Assembly (NCBI GenBank): GCA_030015575.1
Contig: JASDDO010000006.1
Span: forward strand, 321,456,361 to 321,520,360
Direction: 5' to 3'
DNA from: Agapanthus africanus
Lineage: Eukaryota > Streptophyta > Magnoliopsida > Asparagales > Amaryllidaceae
DNA: 64,000 bases
The position numbers and the translations under genes are program-made. Positions within the stretch are counted from its first letter, which is position 1; every line of letters begins with the position of its first letter. The notes under the pieces were generated by a model. That model was not told the DNA's origin, did not search any database, and worked only from the letters and a program-made list of their open reading frames with translations. Below are positions 10,170 to 20,052 of this stretch, in pieces.

Positions 10170-11656
10170 AACCGTATTTTTCCGCTGACCCCACGAAGGA
10201 GCTCCTGTTTTTACAGGAGCCGCTTTATCTTGATTAAAAATTCCTCCGTCTCACCTCCATGTCTTGAAAAATACTGTATCATCTTTCGAATGGAGGTGAG
10301 TGAAAAGAATAAGTTTGGGGGAGAATTTCACGATCATATTTATTGCCCCCGTTAATAAATTTCCTCCCAAGCTTACAGGTTTTTTGATCCAGCAGATGGC
10401 AACAGTGAGGACACTGTTGAAAACAAGTTTGGGGGAGATTTGTGCTTATTTGCGCATCATTTGCATATCACTTTGTATAAGCACAAAATATATAAAACAT
10501 ATAAAAAAATTTTAAAAAAAGAAAAAAAATTTAAAAGAAAACAAAATTTAATATTTAATATTATAATAAAAGATTAGATAGTGAAAAATTACATCTAAAA
10601 GATTGGAAAAATTTAAGAAAACCAAGAAAATTAAAAGTTTTCTTAAACGAAACTAATAATAAGTAGTTATGAGCCGTTGTCCCAAGGGTTAGTAAGATGA
10701 AAGAAGTCACTAATCTGAGGATAAAAATAAGGCAGAAAAATAGTTCCTATTCTGGAAGCCAAACATTTGAATGTTGATACCCTACTATACGCACTTACAC
10801 ACGTCTTGAAACTCGGGATAGTAGAGGATACCTTGAAACGCTCTTGTCTAAAAGCCAAAGTATGAAGGAAATAATAAATGAATAAAAGATAAAATGGTGA
10901 AGAAAAAAAATGAACACTGGTTTTGTTATCACCAAGGCAGCAATAAAAAAAAATATACAGCGAGGGCGCTTCATCACCTAGTGCCTTAGACCAACTGGTT
11001 TGGGAGTCACTGCTAAGCCTTAGGTGTTGCAAGACGAGGAAAATGCTACTTACGCCTAATCAGCGAGCACGTGAGTAATCAGTCGGTTAGTACCTCAAGA
11101 AGTATTAACGGTCGCATGAAAAATGTGTGAGCAAATCCATCTAAATATTCACCGATTAAAAAGTACTGAGGTAGATGGACAAGAGTATGATAGCTTGAAT
11201 TGAATTCTCCGAGTGTAGGAATATCTTTTACACACACGTAGGGGTATATGATCGATATTTGGAAGAAAGGTAGGAATGAAGAATAAAGATGATGTCTTAT
11301 TGAGAGATGATGCGATTTCTAACATCTTTTCATGACTATTAAGATAGGGCTCATGACAACCGAAAAGCTAGTATTAGTTGGAAACTCGAAATTTTCAAAG
11401 TCTTTCTTTTACAATTCTTATCTTTATATGTTATTTTCACAGTCTTTCTTTTATTATTGGATTTTGTGGGTGCAATCCGCTGAAAACCTTCAGGAGACAA
11501 CACTTCTCCTACTAGGGACACCTAGATGTTTAAAGGCTTGTTGGACGTGCTCAGTGCAATCGTGTTGCCTATGAAAATGTGCTAGTTAGTTATTCTCTTT
11601 CTTTTTATTTTCTCCTTCACCTAAATAAAACAAGTTTGCTCGAGACAACCAAAATT
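10170..11656 (+). other. E1 3' noncoding region with extra polypurine-like motifs
   Basis: No protein family is readable. Two AAGTTTGGGGGAGA motifs (10311-10324 and 10435-10448) match the terminal polypurine tract. The stretch 10667-11600 is homologous, in the element's orientation, to the 3' region of E2 (complement of about 15500-16460), including the blocks with TTGCAACACCTA and CAACACTTCTCC-like sequence. A GCTCCTG...CAGGAGC inverted repeat sits at about 10201-10221. Athila elements often carry an env-like ORF here; none is seen. Confidence 0.65.
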
Positions 11657-11671
11657 AAGTTTGGGGGAATT
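11657..11671 (+). promoter_or_regulatory. Polypurine tract of E1
   Basis: AAGTTTGGGGGAAT directly precedes the 3' LTR and is the expected plus-strand primer for reverse transcription. The E2 counterpart is AAGTTTAGGGGTATT on the minus strand at 15465-15479. Confidence 0.85.
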
Positions 11672-13434
11672 TGATCAGTCGAAAATATTGCATTTTAACA
11701 CATCAATTTCCCCACTCTTTGTACTCATTTAAAGGTGTTTGGTATAAATATAACACATATTAGCAATTCGTCTACGAAATATCAAATAACATGTGTTATA
11801 CATTATAACCGGGATTTTGAGGGAAATTGTGTGTTTATTATTACACGCATTATCTTTTGTATATCAACACTTGTCTCGAGATTGTGTGCAGGAAATTCTC
11901 CAAGTAAAAGAGCCAGAATTGATAAAATTGCTGATAAAACGCATCAAGTCAAAGACTTGAAATCTGGCAGCAAACAAGAAAGTATAAAAATATTCCAGAC
12001 ATCAGGAAACAGCTATAAAGCTAACATGAAACAACACTGGAAATTTCATGCATTGACTCCACCAAACGGCCGTGGATCCGCGGCCGAGTCAGGCCGATCC
12101 GCTGCGGATCTGCGGCCGAGTTAACTCGTCGGCGGTTGGTTATTTTTGCAGAGGTCTCCTTTTAACGGCCAAGCTTCTCCAAGACGCCTCGAATTGTGTA
12201 GATTTCTCCAGAAGCTTCCCTTCTAACAGCCAAGCTTCTTGTGCAAATTTAATACCTACCAAGCTTCTCATGCAAGCTTCATAACAACCTAGCTTCTAGT
12301 AGAAGATAAGCCAAGCTTCTAGGGGAAGCTAAAGGAAAAGGTATAAAAAGGGACCTGGGGCTTCATTGAAAAGGTTGTTCGGTAGTTGTTCATCAATTAG
12401 GGTAAAATTCTAGCAAAATCCAAATCAATTCAAATCAAGTGAGGTGACACACTTGAGCCAAATCAAGATATATCGAGTACCAAATCAAGCAAGTATTCAA
12501 CGAGCCTTTGAAGCAAAGCCGATCTTCATCCGAGCAAGAAATCTACGACGATCCATGACTCACGACGATCGAGCTACACAAAGATCGACGCCAAATTCCT
12601 CCTCAATTGAGAGAGCTAGAGCTAGTCTTTTAAACTTGAGTGAGAGTTGTAATTTTAAGAAGATCTAAATAAAGGTGAAAATCTTTATTCTTGCTTTCTA
12701 TTCATTCTCGCATTATGATATTCTTAGTTCTTGATTGCTTTATAATGATGCGTGAGTAAATTCTCCGCTTGTAGCGGAGTCGAGAGAATAAGTAGATGAT
12801 GTTGATCAAATTCTTGAACGATTCTTAAGTCTTATGAGTTTTGTAAAGTTTAGGAAATTGAATCATCGAAAACCTAATTTGAGCGAGATCACTTTCTTGA
12901 ATGTTTTCGCTCCGAATTAGAGATCAACGATCGGTGATTTAATTTGCTAGAGCCTAGAATTTGAATGATAATCAATGAAAGGACAAGAGATAATGATGAA
13001 AAAACCCTAGTTTCTTTAATAGATCCCTAAAGCTCATTGATCGTCATCGATCTAGCAATAAATCTTTAATATGTAAGAATTTTTAATCATTAGTATTCAT
13101 CATCACTATCAATTGGATCGATTCCGACAGGCCTCTTTACAAATCTTGATAATTCAAACGATTTGGATATTTTCTTGATCTCTATCATTTCTTGATTTTA
13201 GATCTATTTCTTGATGATTCTTGAAACTAAATTTCATAAATCTTGAATCAATTTTCTTTTATCTTTTAATTTTCAACTCAACTAAAATGATAACGAACAA
13301 ATCACACTTTCTCAGTCGACGATCTGCATTCACCGACGAAAATACAATAGACACCGTCAATTGATTGCGGTATAAATTTCTTTGGTTGTGATGATTAATA
13401 CTTTTCCAAATACACACAAAGATGATATCAATCA
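11672..13434 (+). mobile_element. 3' LTR of E1
   Basis: A 1,763-bp near copy of 2882-4645 (TGATCAGTC...ATCAATCA) with the GC patch (12063-12118), AAGCTT-rich array (12170-12325), TATA box (12341) and AATAAA (12668) in the same places. It is followed by the right agaac target duplication. Confidence 0.92.
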
Positions 13435-13439
13435 AGAAC

Positions 13440-13954
13440 TAATATCAGCAGGGATAGTTCGTGATGTCTTATAACTGGAGAATAAACCCATCCCAAAAGC
13501 ACGCTCCAAAAAAGATGGACACGCAAGAGGCATCATGCTCACCTGTGGAGGAAGCTCCATAGGAAGTAGCCCTTTCAACGAAAACTAAAAGAAAGCTGAA
13601 AGATCTACAGGCATGCCCGGTGATCAAGTGGAAGAGTCTGCTTGAACCTGAAATTATTGATGGGATGCTGAAATCTCGTCCCACTCCGAAAGCCGTTGAC
13701 AAGGGTAAAAGCCTCCAAGTCAAAGCCTTCAAAGTCTTCTGAGAAAAAGAAGAAGACTAAGAAGCATGTGCAGCCTGGTGAATATGATGACAGGCGCACA
13801 TACCTCCAAAAATATATAGATGCGATAGAAGAATATAACCAGAAGGCATGAACACCGGTCACACATGAAAAATTCCTCAAGCATATTCTTGAGGACGGAG
13901 AAAGTAACAATGATGAGGAAAATGACTCATCAGAAGAAACGGAAGACCGTGTAA
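13440..13954 (+). pseudogene. Decayed gag of the oldest layer, piece B
   Basis: This continues piece A after E1. In the +3 sense the first bases read RELISAGIVRDVL, a plausible continuation of the zinc-knuckle helix of piece A after a one-base shift. Further on come IIDGMLKSRPTPKAVDKGKS and, after a frameshift near 13715-13730, a Lys-rich then acidic stretch ending SSEETEDR. It is cut at 13954 by E2 and resumes in the same frame at 38357. It was never host-gene-like: the composition and flanking motifs fit a retrotransposon gag linker. Confidence in the exact family is limited. Confidence 0.5.
13950..13954. repeat. Target site duplication of E2 (tgtaa), left copy
   Basis: The same tgtaa occurs at 38352-38356 after the far LTR. 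Removing E2 and one copy rejoins the gag-like frame of pieces B and C without a shift, which supports the border calls. Confidence 0.88.
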
Positions 13955-15464
13955 TGATTGATCGTTAGAAAGAGTGTTTTGTAAAGTAACCGCAATCAAG
14001 ACGGTGTCACTAATAGCTAACCGCGATGAGTACGGGTCGTCCGCAGGAAAACGTAAACTCTTTTCTTATTTTAGACGAGTTGATTAAAAATGGGTGATTG
14101 GTTGTAGATCTATTTCAATACAGTAGAATTGATGAAGAGAAGGCTTGTAGGGTTAATAGGACTTAGTAGTAATTGATGAATAATTAAAAATGACTCTTTT
14201 TATGTTTTAATAGTTCAAAACTAGATCGATAGTGATGAATGTAGATTAGGGTTCTTTTGGAAGAAACTAGGGTTTCTTCACTACTAACCCATATCCTGGC
14301 ATTGATCTCTATTCATGTATAGCCCTTAATAAAATAAGTGTTAAACCAATCTCGAATCGTGGTCGTGACTATCAATAAATTGGTAGCGCACCCGATAAAG
14401 ATGTTAACATTTATTTTGCTAAAGTTTATAGACTTTAAAATGTATAAAAGATGTTAAAAGATTTTATCATCCATCGATCTACCATATCCTACGAACCCTA
14501 ACAAGTTAGGAATTACTCGCTCATGTTTAAAGTAGAAGAAAGGATGAAGAAGAGGGAAAACATGATTAAGATGTAGAAGTAAGTGCTGAAAGTAATTGCA
14601 AAAAGAATAATAAAAATACTACCTTTATTAATCAACTATTGCATACAACTTTTGAAAGTAGAGTATAAGAACCCTAGTTGCTCTAGATCTCTATCTTATT
14701 GGAAGTAGATGACTAGCTGATGATCACTCGGATGCGTGGATCACTTTGGACCTCTTGATCTCTTCGGTGATGATCTTTAATACGAAGCACTCGGTCCTAT
14801 ATATATTCAAAAAACCAGAAACCCTAAATTCCATAAGTGAATATATTCTGTTACAATAAAATCACCAAAATCACTCATCAGATGACCCTAGAACCACCGC
14901 GGAATCGCCGCATATAGGCATGTTTGGCCGCGGTCCCGCCGCGGTTTGGTGGCTTCAGTTTCTGGGATTTTTTGTGCTATTTTATCTTGATTTTTGGAGA
15001 TCCTCTCGATATCTAGATTCTGAAAATAATGCTATGAGTCTCAGCCGTTGCTAGATCTCTCGATTTACTTCCATATTTTGGCAGATTTGATTCCGACATC
15101 CCAATTTTATTCGGATCTCCTGGATTCCAGACCTAAGCTAATATCTGCACAATATCTCAAGTCATAGTGTTGGTAATATTTGGAACTTTTGAGATATTAT
15201 CATAACCATTTTATATGATATTAGATCTTAAAAATATTGATTAGAAATATTTGATATGATTTGCATATTTTAATTACAATATTTCATATAAATATTATAT
15301 GCATGTATTTTCACTCATTATGTTAATTATAATGTAGAAACATATGACAATAAAATTTTTACACATATACTCTCAGATGTTCTATAATTACAATAAACAC
15401 CTTTTAGTACTTAACAATAATAAGGAAAATATTCATTCAAATATGCAATATTTTAGACTAATCA
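13955..15464 (-). mobile_element. 3' LTR of E2
   Basis: A 1,510-bp LTR; on the minus strand it begins TGATTAGTC and ends ...CGATCAATCA. It matches 19943-20052 plus 36950-38351. It contains a TATA-like ATATATATAG near 14796-14806 and a GC-rich palindromic patch at 14898-14945. It keeps the uninterrupted sequence (aactcttttcttatttt at about 14046-14062) into which the chromovirus array inserted in the other copy. Confidence 0.88.
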
Positions 15465-15479
15465 AATACCCCTAAACTT
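15465..15479 (-). promoter_or_regulatory. Polypurine tract of E2
   Basis: AAGTTTAGGGGTATT on the minus strand, immediately inside the 3' LTR and equivalent to the E1 tract at 11657. Confidence 0.8.
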
Positions 15480-16936
15480 AATTTTAATCGTCCCGAGAAA
15501 ACTAGTTATTAAAGAGAGAAAGAAAAAGAAAAAGAAAAACCTAGCACATTTTCGTAAGCAAAACGATTTCACTTAGCACGTGTAACAAGCCTTTAAACCT
15601 TTAGGTGTCCCTAGTAGGAGGAGTATTGTCTCCTGAGGGTTTTTAGCGGATTACACCCATAAAATCCCATAATAAAAGAAAGATGATGAAAGTTACATAC
15701 AAAGATAAAGAACATATAAAAGAAAGAACATGAAAATAAGAGTTTCAAACTACACTAGCTTTTTAGTAGCCATGAGCCCTATCTTAATGGTCATGAAAAA
15801 ATGTCAGAAATCACATCATCTCTCAATAAAATATCACATTTAGTCTTTCTCCCTACCTTTCTTCCAAACATAGATCATATACCCCTATGTGTGTGTAAAA
15901 TACATCTCCACACTTAGAGAATTCAATTCAAACTATTATACTCTTGTCCATCTTCCTTAGTAATTTTTAGTCGGTGAATGTTTTATAGATAGAATTGCTC
16001 ACACATTTTTCATGCGGCCGTTAATACTTCTTGACGTACTAACTAACCGATTACCAAATGTGCTCACTCTTTTAGGTGTAATTAGCAATATCCTAGTCTT
16101 GCAACACCTAAGTCTTAGCAGTGACACCCAAACCAGTTGGTCTGAGGCACTAGATGATAAGGCACACATGCTATATTTTTTTATGCTGCCTTAAATAATT
16201 ACAAAACCAGTGTTCATTTTTCTTCACCATTTTTTTCATTTATATTTTTGTTTATATATTTTTTCCTTCATACTAAGCCTTTTAGACAGGAGCATTTCAA
16301 GGTATTCACTACTATCCCAAGTTTCAAGATGTGTGCAAGTGCGTATAGTAGAGTATCAACGTCCAGATGTTTGGACTCAAGAATAGGAACTATTTTTCAG
16401 AATTATTTCTATTCTCAGATTAATGATTTCTTTCATCTTACTAATCCTTGGAACAACAGCTCAAGACTATCTATTACTAGTTTCGTTATAAAATATCTAA
16501 TTTTCGTGTTTTTCTTGAATCTCTTCCTATCTTTCATATGTATTTTTTTCGCATCCTAACTTTTATTATCAAAAAAAATTTAAATTTTTTGTGCTATTAT
16601 TTAGTATAATGCAAAATTATGCGTAAATAAGCACAAACCTCCCCCAAATCTACTTGCAGCAATGTCCTCACTGATATCATCTGTTAAGCTTAAAACCTGT
16701 AGATTTGGGAAGAAAAGTTAGTAAAAGGGACAAGAATTGATGTTAGTGGAATCCTCCCCCAAACTTATTTTTAGCTCATAATTTTTTAAAAATTTTGTTT
16801 TTCTTTTAAGAGCCAAAATATTTTTCTCATCCCCCAACTTGAGTAAAACATTATTAAGCATTTAAAATTATAAGAGGGGAGGGGGTAAAGTTATTAGTCT
16901 ATGCAAAATTTTACAAAGACCAAAAGTCAACACCAA
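15480..16936 (-). other. E2 3' noncoding region with two internal polypurine-like motifs
   Basis: Homologous to the 3' region of E1 (about 10600-11640) in element orientation. Two motifs, minus-strand AAGTTTGGGGGAGG (16753-16766) and AGATTTGGGGGAGG (16638-16651), correspond to the two internal motifs of E1, with spacing about 115 bases here and 124 in E1. No protein family is readable. Confidence 0.65.
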
Positions 16937-17186
16937 TCATTCGAATATTTTATCAATGTAACACCATGGTTGGTAGAAGATCATAGATGTGAATATTTGG
17001 AGAGATAAGAGGCGTAATCGATCGGGTTTACGTCTCGGATGGTAGAGACGAAACAGTGATGGTGGATGAAAACGAGAATGTGAATGATTTGGAATGAGTG
17101 GAATATTCGTATTCTTGTACATGATAAGAAAAAAGGGTGGCGGTTCAACTTCTTCCGGTGGAGATTGATCCATCACAACATTCATG

Positions 17187-18950
17187 TCATTTAGGAATAC
17201 GAGTTTCGGTGAAAATGTCTTCAAAACTTTCATCAATGGTCCGAGTAACGATTTCATCAATATCTATATTGATGGAATATGCAGATTCACTAGGACAGCT
17301 GAACATTCCAAGGTCAGTCTTTTGCGCACCAAAATTCAAAACACTCGATTCGTCAGAAATTATAGAGATAGGAAATTTGAAATGATAGTCTCCCTCCTTC
17401 TCAAAACAGTCTAAATCGATTGATCTTTTAAGAATCATAGAACTCGAAATATCGGAGTGTGGTTCATCAAAACTCGGTGGAGTTGAAAGAAGATTAGAAG
17501 AACCAAACAAAGTGGGTGATGAAATGGGTAAAAAATTTTGGGTGTCGAGCATTGTTGAACCAGATGTGGGAGATGAAGGCCGGATATCGTTCTGCTTATC
17601 GGATAGGTCGGTGGTAAGAATAGGATCGGTTAATTATATAGGAAGATATTTGTATTCAATAGAAGGGACATGAGGGGTTGGAGAATCCAACTTATCCAAC
17701 ACAATGGGTTCATCTTCATCGGTATTCTCATCACCGCTCTCACTAACACCTTCGGTCAAATCAAACGAATATGTATTCAAGAATTTATCAATTATACTAT
17801 CCTCAATCGATAAATCACTTGGTTCACTTGATGGAGTTGGAAGGTTTGAAATATCAAGTGTAGTCGAATAAGGATCGGTTTGGCTTGAAATGGTGTTAAG
17901 CTCTCTTTCACACTCACTATTAGCAAAGTCAAACATGTTATTCTCGGGCACCTCATCACTCAGACTATGAAGCGGTTGAACATCGAATATATTCGATTAG
18001 GGTGCAGGATGGAAGGTGTTGAGGTCAAAAGAATTGGTTTTGGTTTGATTTTGATGGATATCTTGATCTTTTTCACCACTCAATTCTAACTCTACTTCAA
18101 GACTAGACATAGGTTGTGAAGAAGATCTAATGAAGGATTCTCTTTGAACTATGGAACTTTCTAATTGATTTTCAGAAGCACTGTCTAAATAAGGTGAGAA
18201 AGTTGAGTATGGTTGGGAAGTGCCTAATTGTTGGCTACGGGCAAGTTCAATGTGTTCCGCAATCGACATGTGTTTATGGTTTGCCACATTAGCCTGAAGA
18301 GAAATGTTAAAAGGAGATGTCTTTAATTGTTGGCTATGGGAAAGTTCAATGTGTTCCGCAATCGATATTCGTTAATGACTTGTCCCATTAGCCTCAAGAG
18401 AAGTATCAACATGAGAGCGTGTGAAAGTTTGGTACCGTGGATAAGAATTAGAAGGGTGAACCCAAGTTTCATAACCATGATTAGGATTAATATTGTGATA
18501 TGAAGAATATTGAGATTGGTTGGTTAGTTGGCGACTGGAAATTGCTATTTGTTCAGAAATGGTCATGGGTGTAAAAGTTGTCATATTCGACTTAAAACGA
18601 GTTTCAATATTTTCATATGGAAATGATGGCGTTTGTTGTCCTAATGGTTTTGGATTAGTGAAAGAATTGAAACTTTTGCTTTTGGCCTTCGCAATATACT
18701 GAACGATGGACATTCGTTTCGAAGTTCCCTCACTCGCCTTAAAAGGATTATCAATATAAGAAGATGTGGAATTTTGATGCGGTTGATAAGATCTTTAGTG
18801 AGGTATCCAATTGTTCTTTTTCTTTTGCTCTATCATATCCCTTAAAGACATAGTAGAATCGAATTTTGTACCGAAGCAGTTACGAAAATAAGATATATCT
18901 AGTTCTGGATAGCAAAGCTCGGCAAGAGTTCGTCTGTTTGGGTTACCCAT
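17187..18950 (-). pseudogene. E2 gag-like ORF with repeated MSIAEHIELARSQQL-type module
   Basis: A single minus-strand frame of about 588 codons starts at ATG 18950. It is broken only by stops at 18795, 18372, 17997 and 17634 and ends at 17187; no frameshift is seen. The amino end (NRRTLAELCYPELD) resembles the start of Athila/Tat gag. A 13-15 residue module then recurs five times: MSLRDMIEQ (from 18851), MSIVQYIAKAKS (18713), MTISEQIAISSRQL (18566), ISIAEHIELSHSQQL (18368) and MSIAEHIELARSQQL (18269). All spacings are multiples of three. The rest is Ser/Asp/Glu-rich and acidic, with no zinc knuckle, protease or RT. I do not recognise the family; function is unknown, and a structural or RNA-binding role is only a guess. 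Confidence 0.6.
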
Positions 18951-19922
18951 TAGAAGAAAGTGAAAAGAAAAGAGGGTGATGGTAATGATTTAAGCACTTT
19001 TTGGATTTTGGAAATTGTTTTTCTTTGAAAAATAGTCAAACTTGAGGCTTGCCTCAACAAATCACAAAATGCACAATCAATCCCTAGAACTAGGGTCTTT
19101 TAAGTCAAGTCACTAGACCGCTCCTAGACTTCCAAAGGACAAGTCGCGGGATCAATTCTCTACTACCTCCTTATCAATCTTGTGGTCAGGTAAGTACCAG
19201 GTAAGTGGGAGGTATCCGCTATACGAATCACCGAAAATAGCGGGCCTAATTAAATAACCACTTTTCTTAGTCACACTTGCCTTACACATCACAAGAAAAA
19301 TGTGGATAAGCAATAGATTACCTACGACATTCCTCTGTCCTAATTGAGAACGACAGTCCTTAGGGCTTGGTCTAGATATTTTTTATTAATGTAGAGTGAT
19401 GCGTATGCACGTTTATGATTTGTGGGTCTTAGAAAGGATGATAAAATCCCCACCTAATCCGAATTTGGATTTATTGCCTATTAAAGTCTAGTTTAAATAT
19501 GCAAAACAAACCATTATCAAAATACACAAAAAAAAATTTGAGCGGCGATATTTGCAAAGAATCCTGCAGGAAAGATCAGATTTTTAGAGCATAGAGGAGA
19601 GAGAAAGATTTGAGAAAAATACCAGAGGATTTGGTGCCACAATTCCACCAAGTCGGCGCAGCTCCACCGGAAAACTACCACTTCCGCCGTGGTTCCGCCG
19701 CCATCTTAAGGGTTCTTTTGCTATTTTTTCTTCATGGCCCTCCTATGCTCCGCTGGGCTGGGTTGAAAGTCTCTGAAACTCTGTTTCTTTACTCCAGTTA
19801 CTCCAGATTCCCTTGTAAAACTCACACAATAATAGTTAAATATGCAAAAAATGCGGTTTTTTATGGTTGCCGGATTTTATAAGAGATCAACCCGAATAAC
19901 AAGAAAAAAATTTATAGTCGTT
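18951..19922 (-). other. E2 5' leader, noncoding
   Basis: About 970 bases between the primer site and the ORF start. Complement of 19000-19480 is homologous to E1 leader 5110-5560. A GC-rich palindromic patch (ttccgccgtggttccgccgcc) lies at 19681-19702, about 220-240 bases from the primer site, mirroring E1. No coding capacity is evident. Confidence 0.65.
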
Positions 19923-19940
19923 TCCCTGGCAACGACGCTA
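19923..19940 (-). promoter_or_regulatory. Primer binding site of E2 (tRNA-Asp type)
   Basis: On the minus strand TAGCGTCGTTGCCAGGGA, a slightly degraded form of the Athila/Tat primer site, two bases from the LTR edge as in E1. Confidence 0.8.
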
Positions 19941-19942
19941 TT

Positions 19943-20052
19943 TGATTGTTCGTTAGAAAGAATGTTTTATAAAGTAACCATAATCAAAACGGTGTCGCTA
20001 GTAGCTAACCGCGATGAGTACGGGTCGACCACAGGGAAATGTGAACTCTTTT
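19943..20052 (-). mobile_element. 5' LTR of E2, distal piece
   Basis: The last 110 bases of the E2 5' LTR (minus orientation), next to the primer site. It matches 13955-14055 of the 3' LTR and is separated from the rest (36950-38351) by the chromovirus array. Confidence 0.85.
20048..20052. repeat. Target site duplication of the chromovirus array (ctttt), left copy
   Basis: ctttt here versus ctttc at 36950-36954. The uninterrupted E2 LTR reads aactcttttcttatt at about 14046-14060, so the right copy has probably lost one T from the run. It is the only target duplication seen for the three-LTR array. Confidence 0.7.

Larger units (their letters stand above)
2882..13434 (+). mobile_element. E1: Athila-type Ty3/gypsy LTR retrotransposon, integrase-deleted
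   Basis: A 10.55-kb element with two ~1.76-kb LTRs (2882-4645, 11672-13434), a tRNA-Asp-like primer site (4648-4665), one gag-protease-RT-RNase H frame (about 5901-10001), a truncated integrase start (10002-10169), a long 3' noncoding region and a polypurine tract next to the 3' LTR. It is flanked by agaac on both sides. In the first 100 bases the two LTRs differ at about six positions, so the insertion is not recent. The lineage call rests on the primer site, the protease motif DLGASINL, the FMDD RT motif and the AAGTTTGGGGG tract. Because integrase is missing, it could have moved only with help in trans. Confidence 0.92.

Noticed and set aside
10195..10225. Terminator-like hairpin GCTCCTG...CAGGAGC in E1
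   Set aside because: A rho-independent terminator makes no sense in plant nuclear DNA. The stem is only 7 bp, and it may be a deletion scar or chance.
17137..17414. Plus-strand ORFs over the E2 coding region
   Set aside because: Shadows of the minus-strand frame 17187-18950, with no domains of their own.
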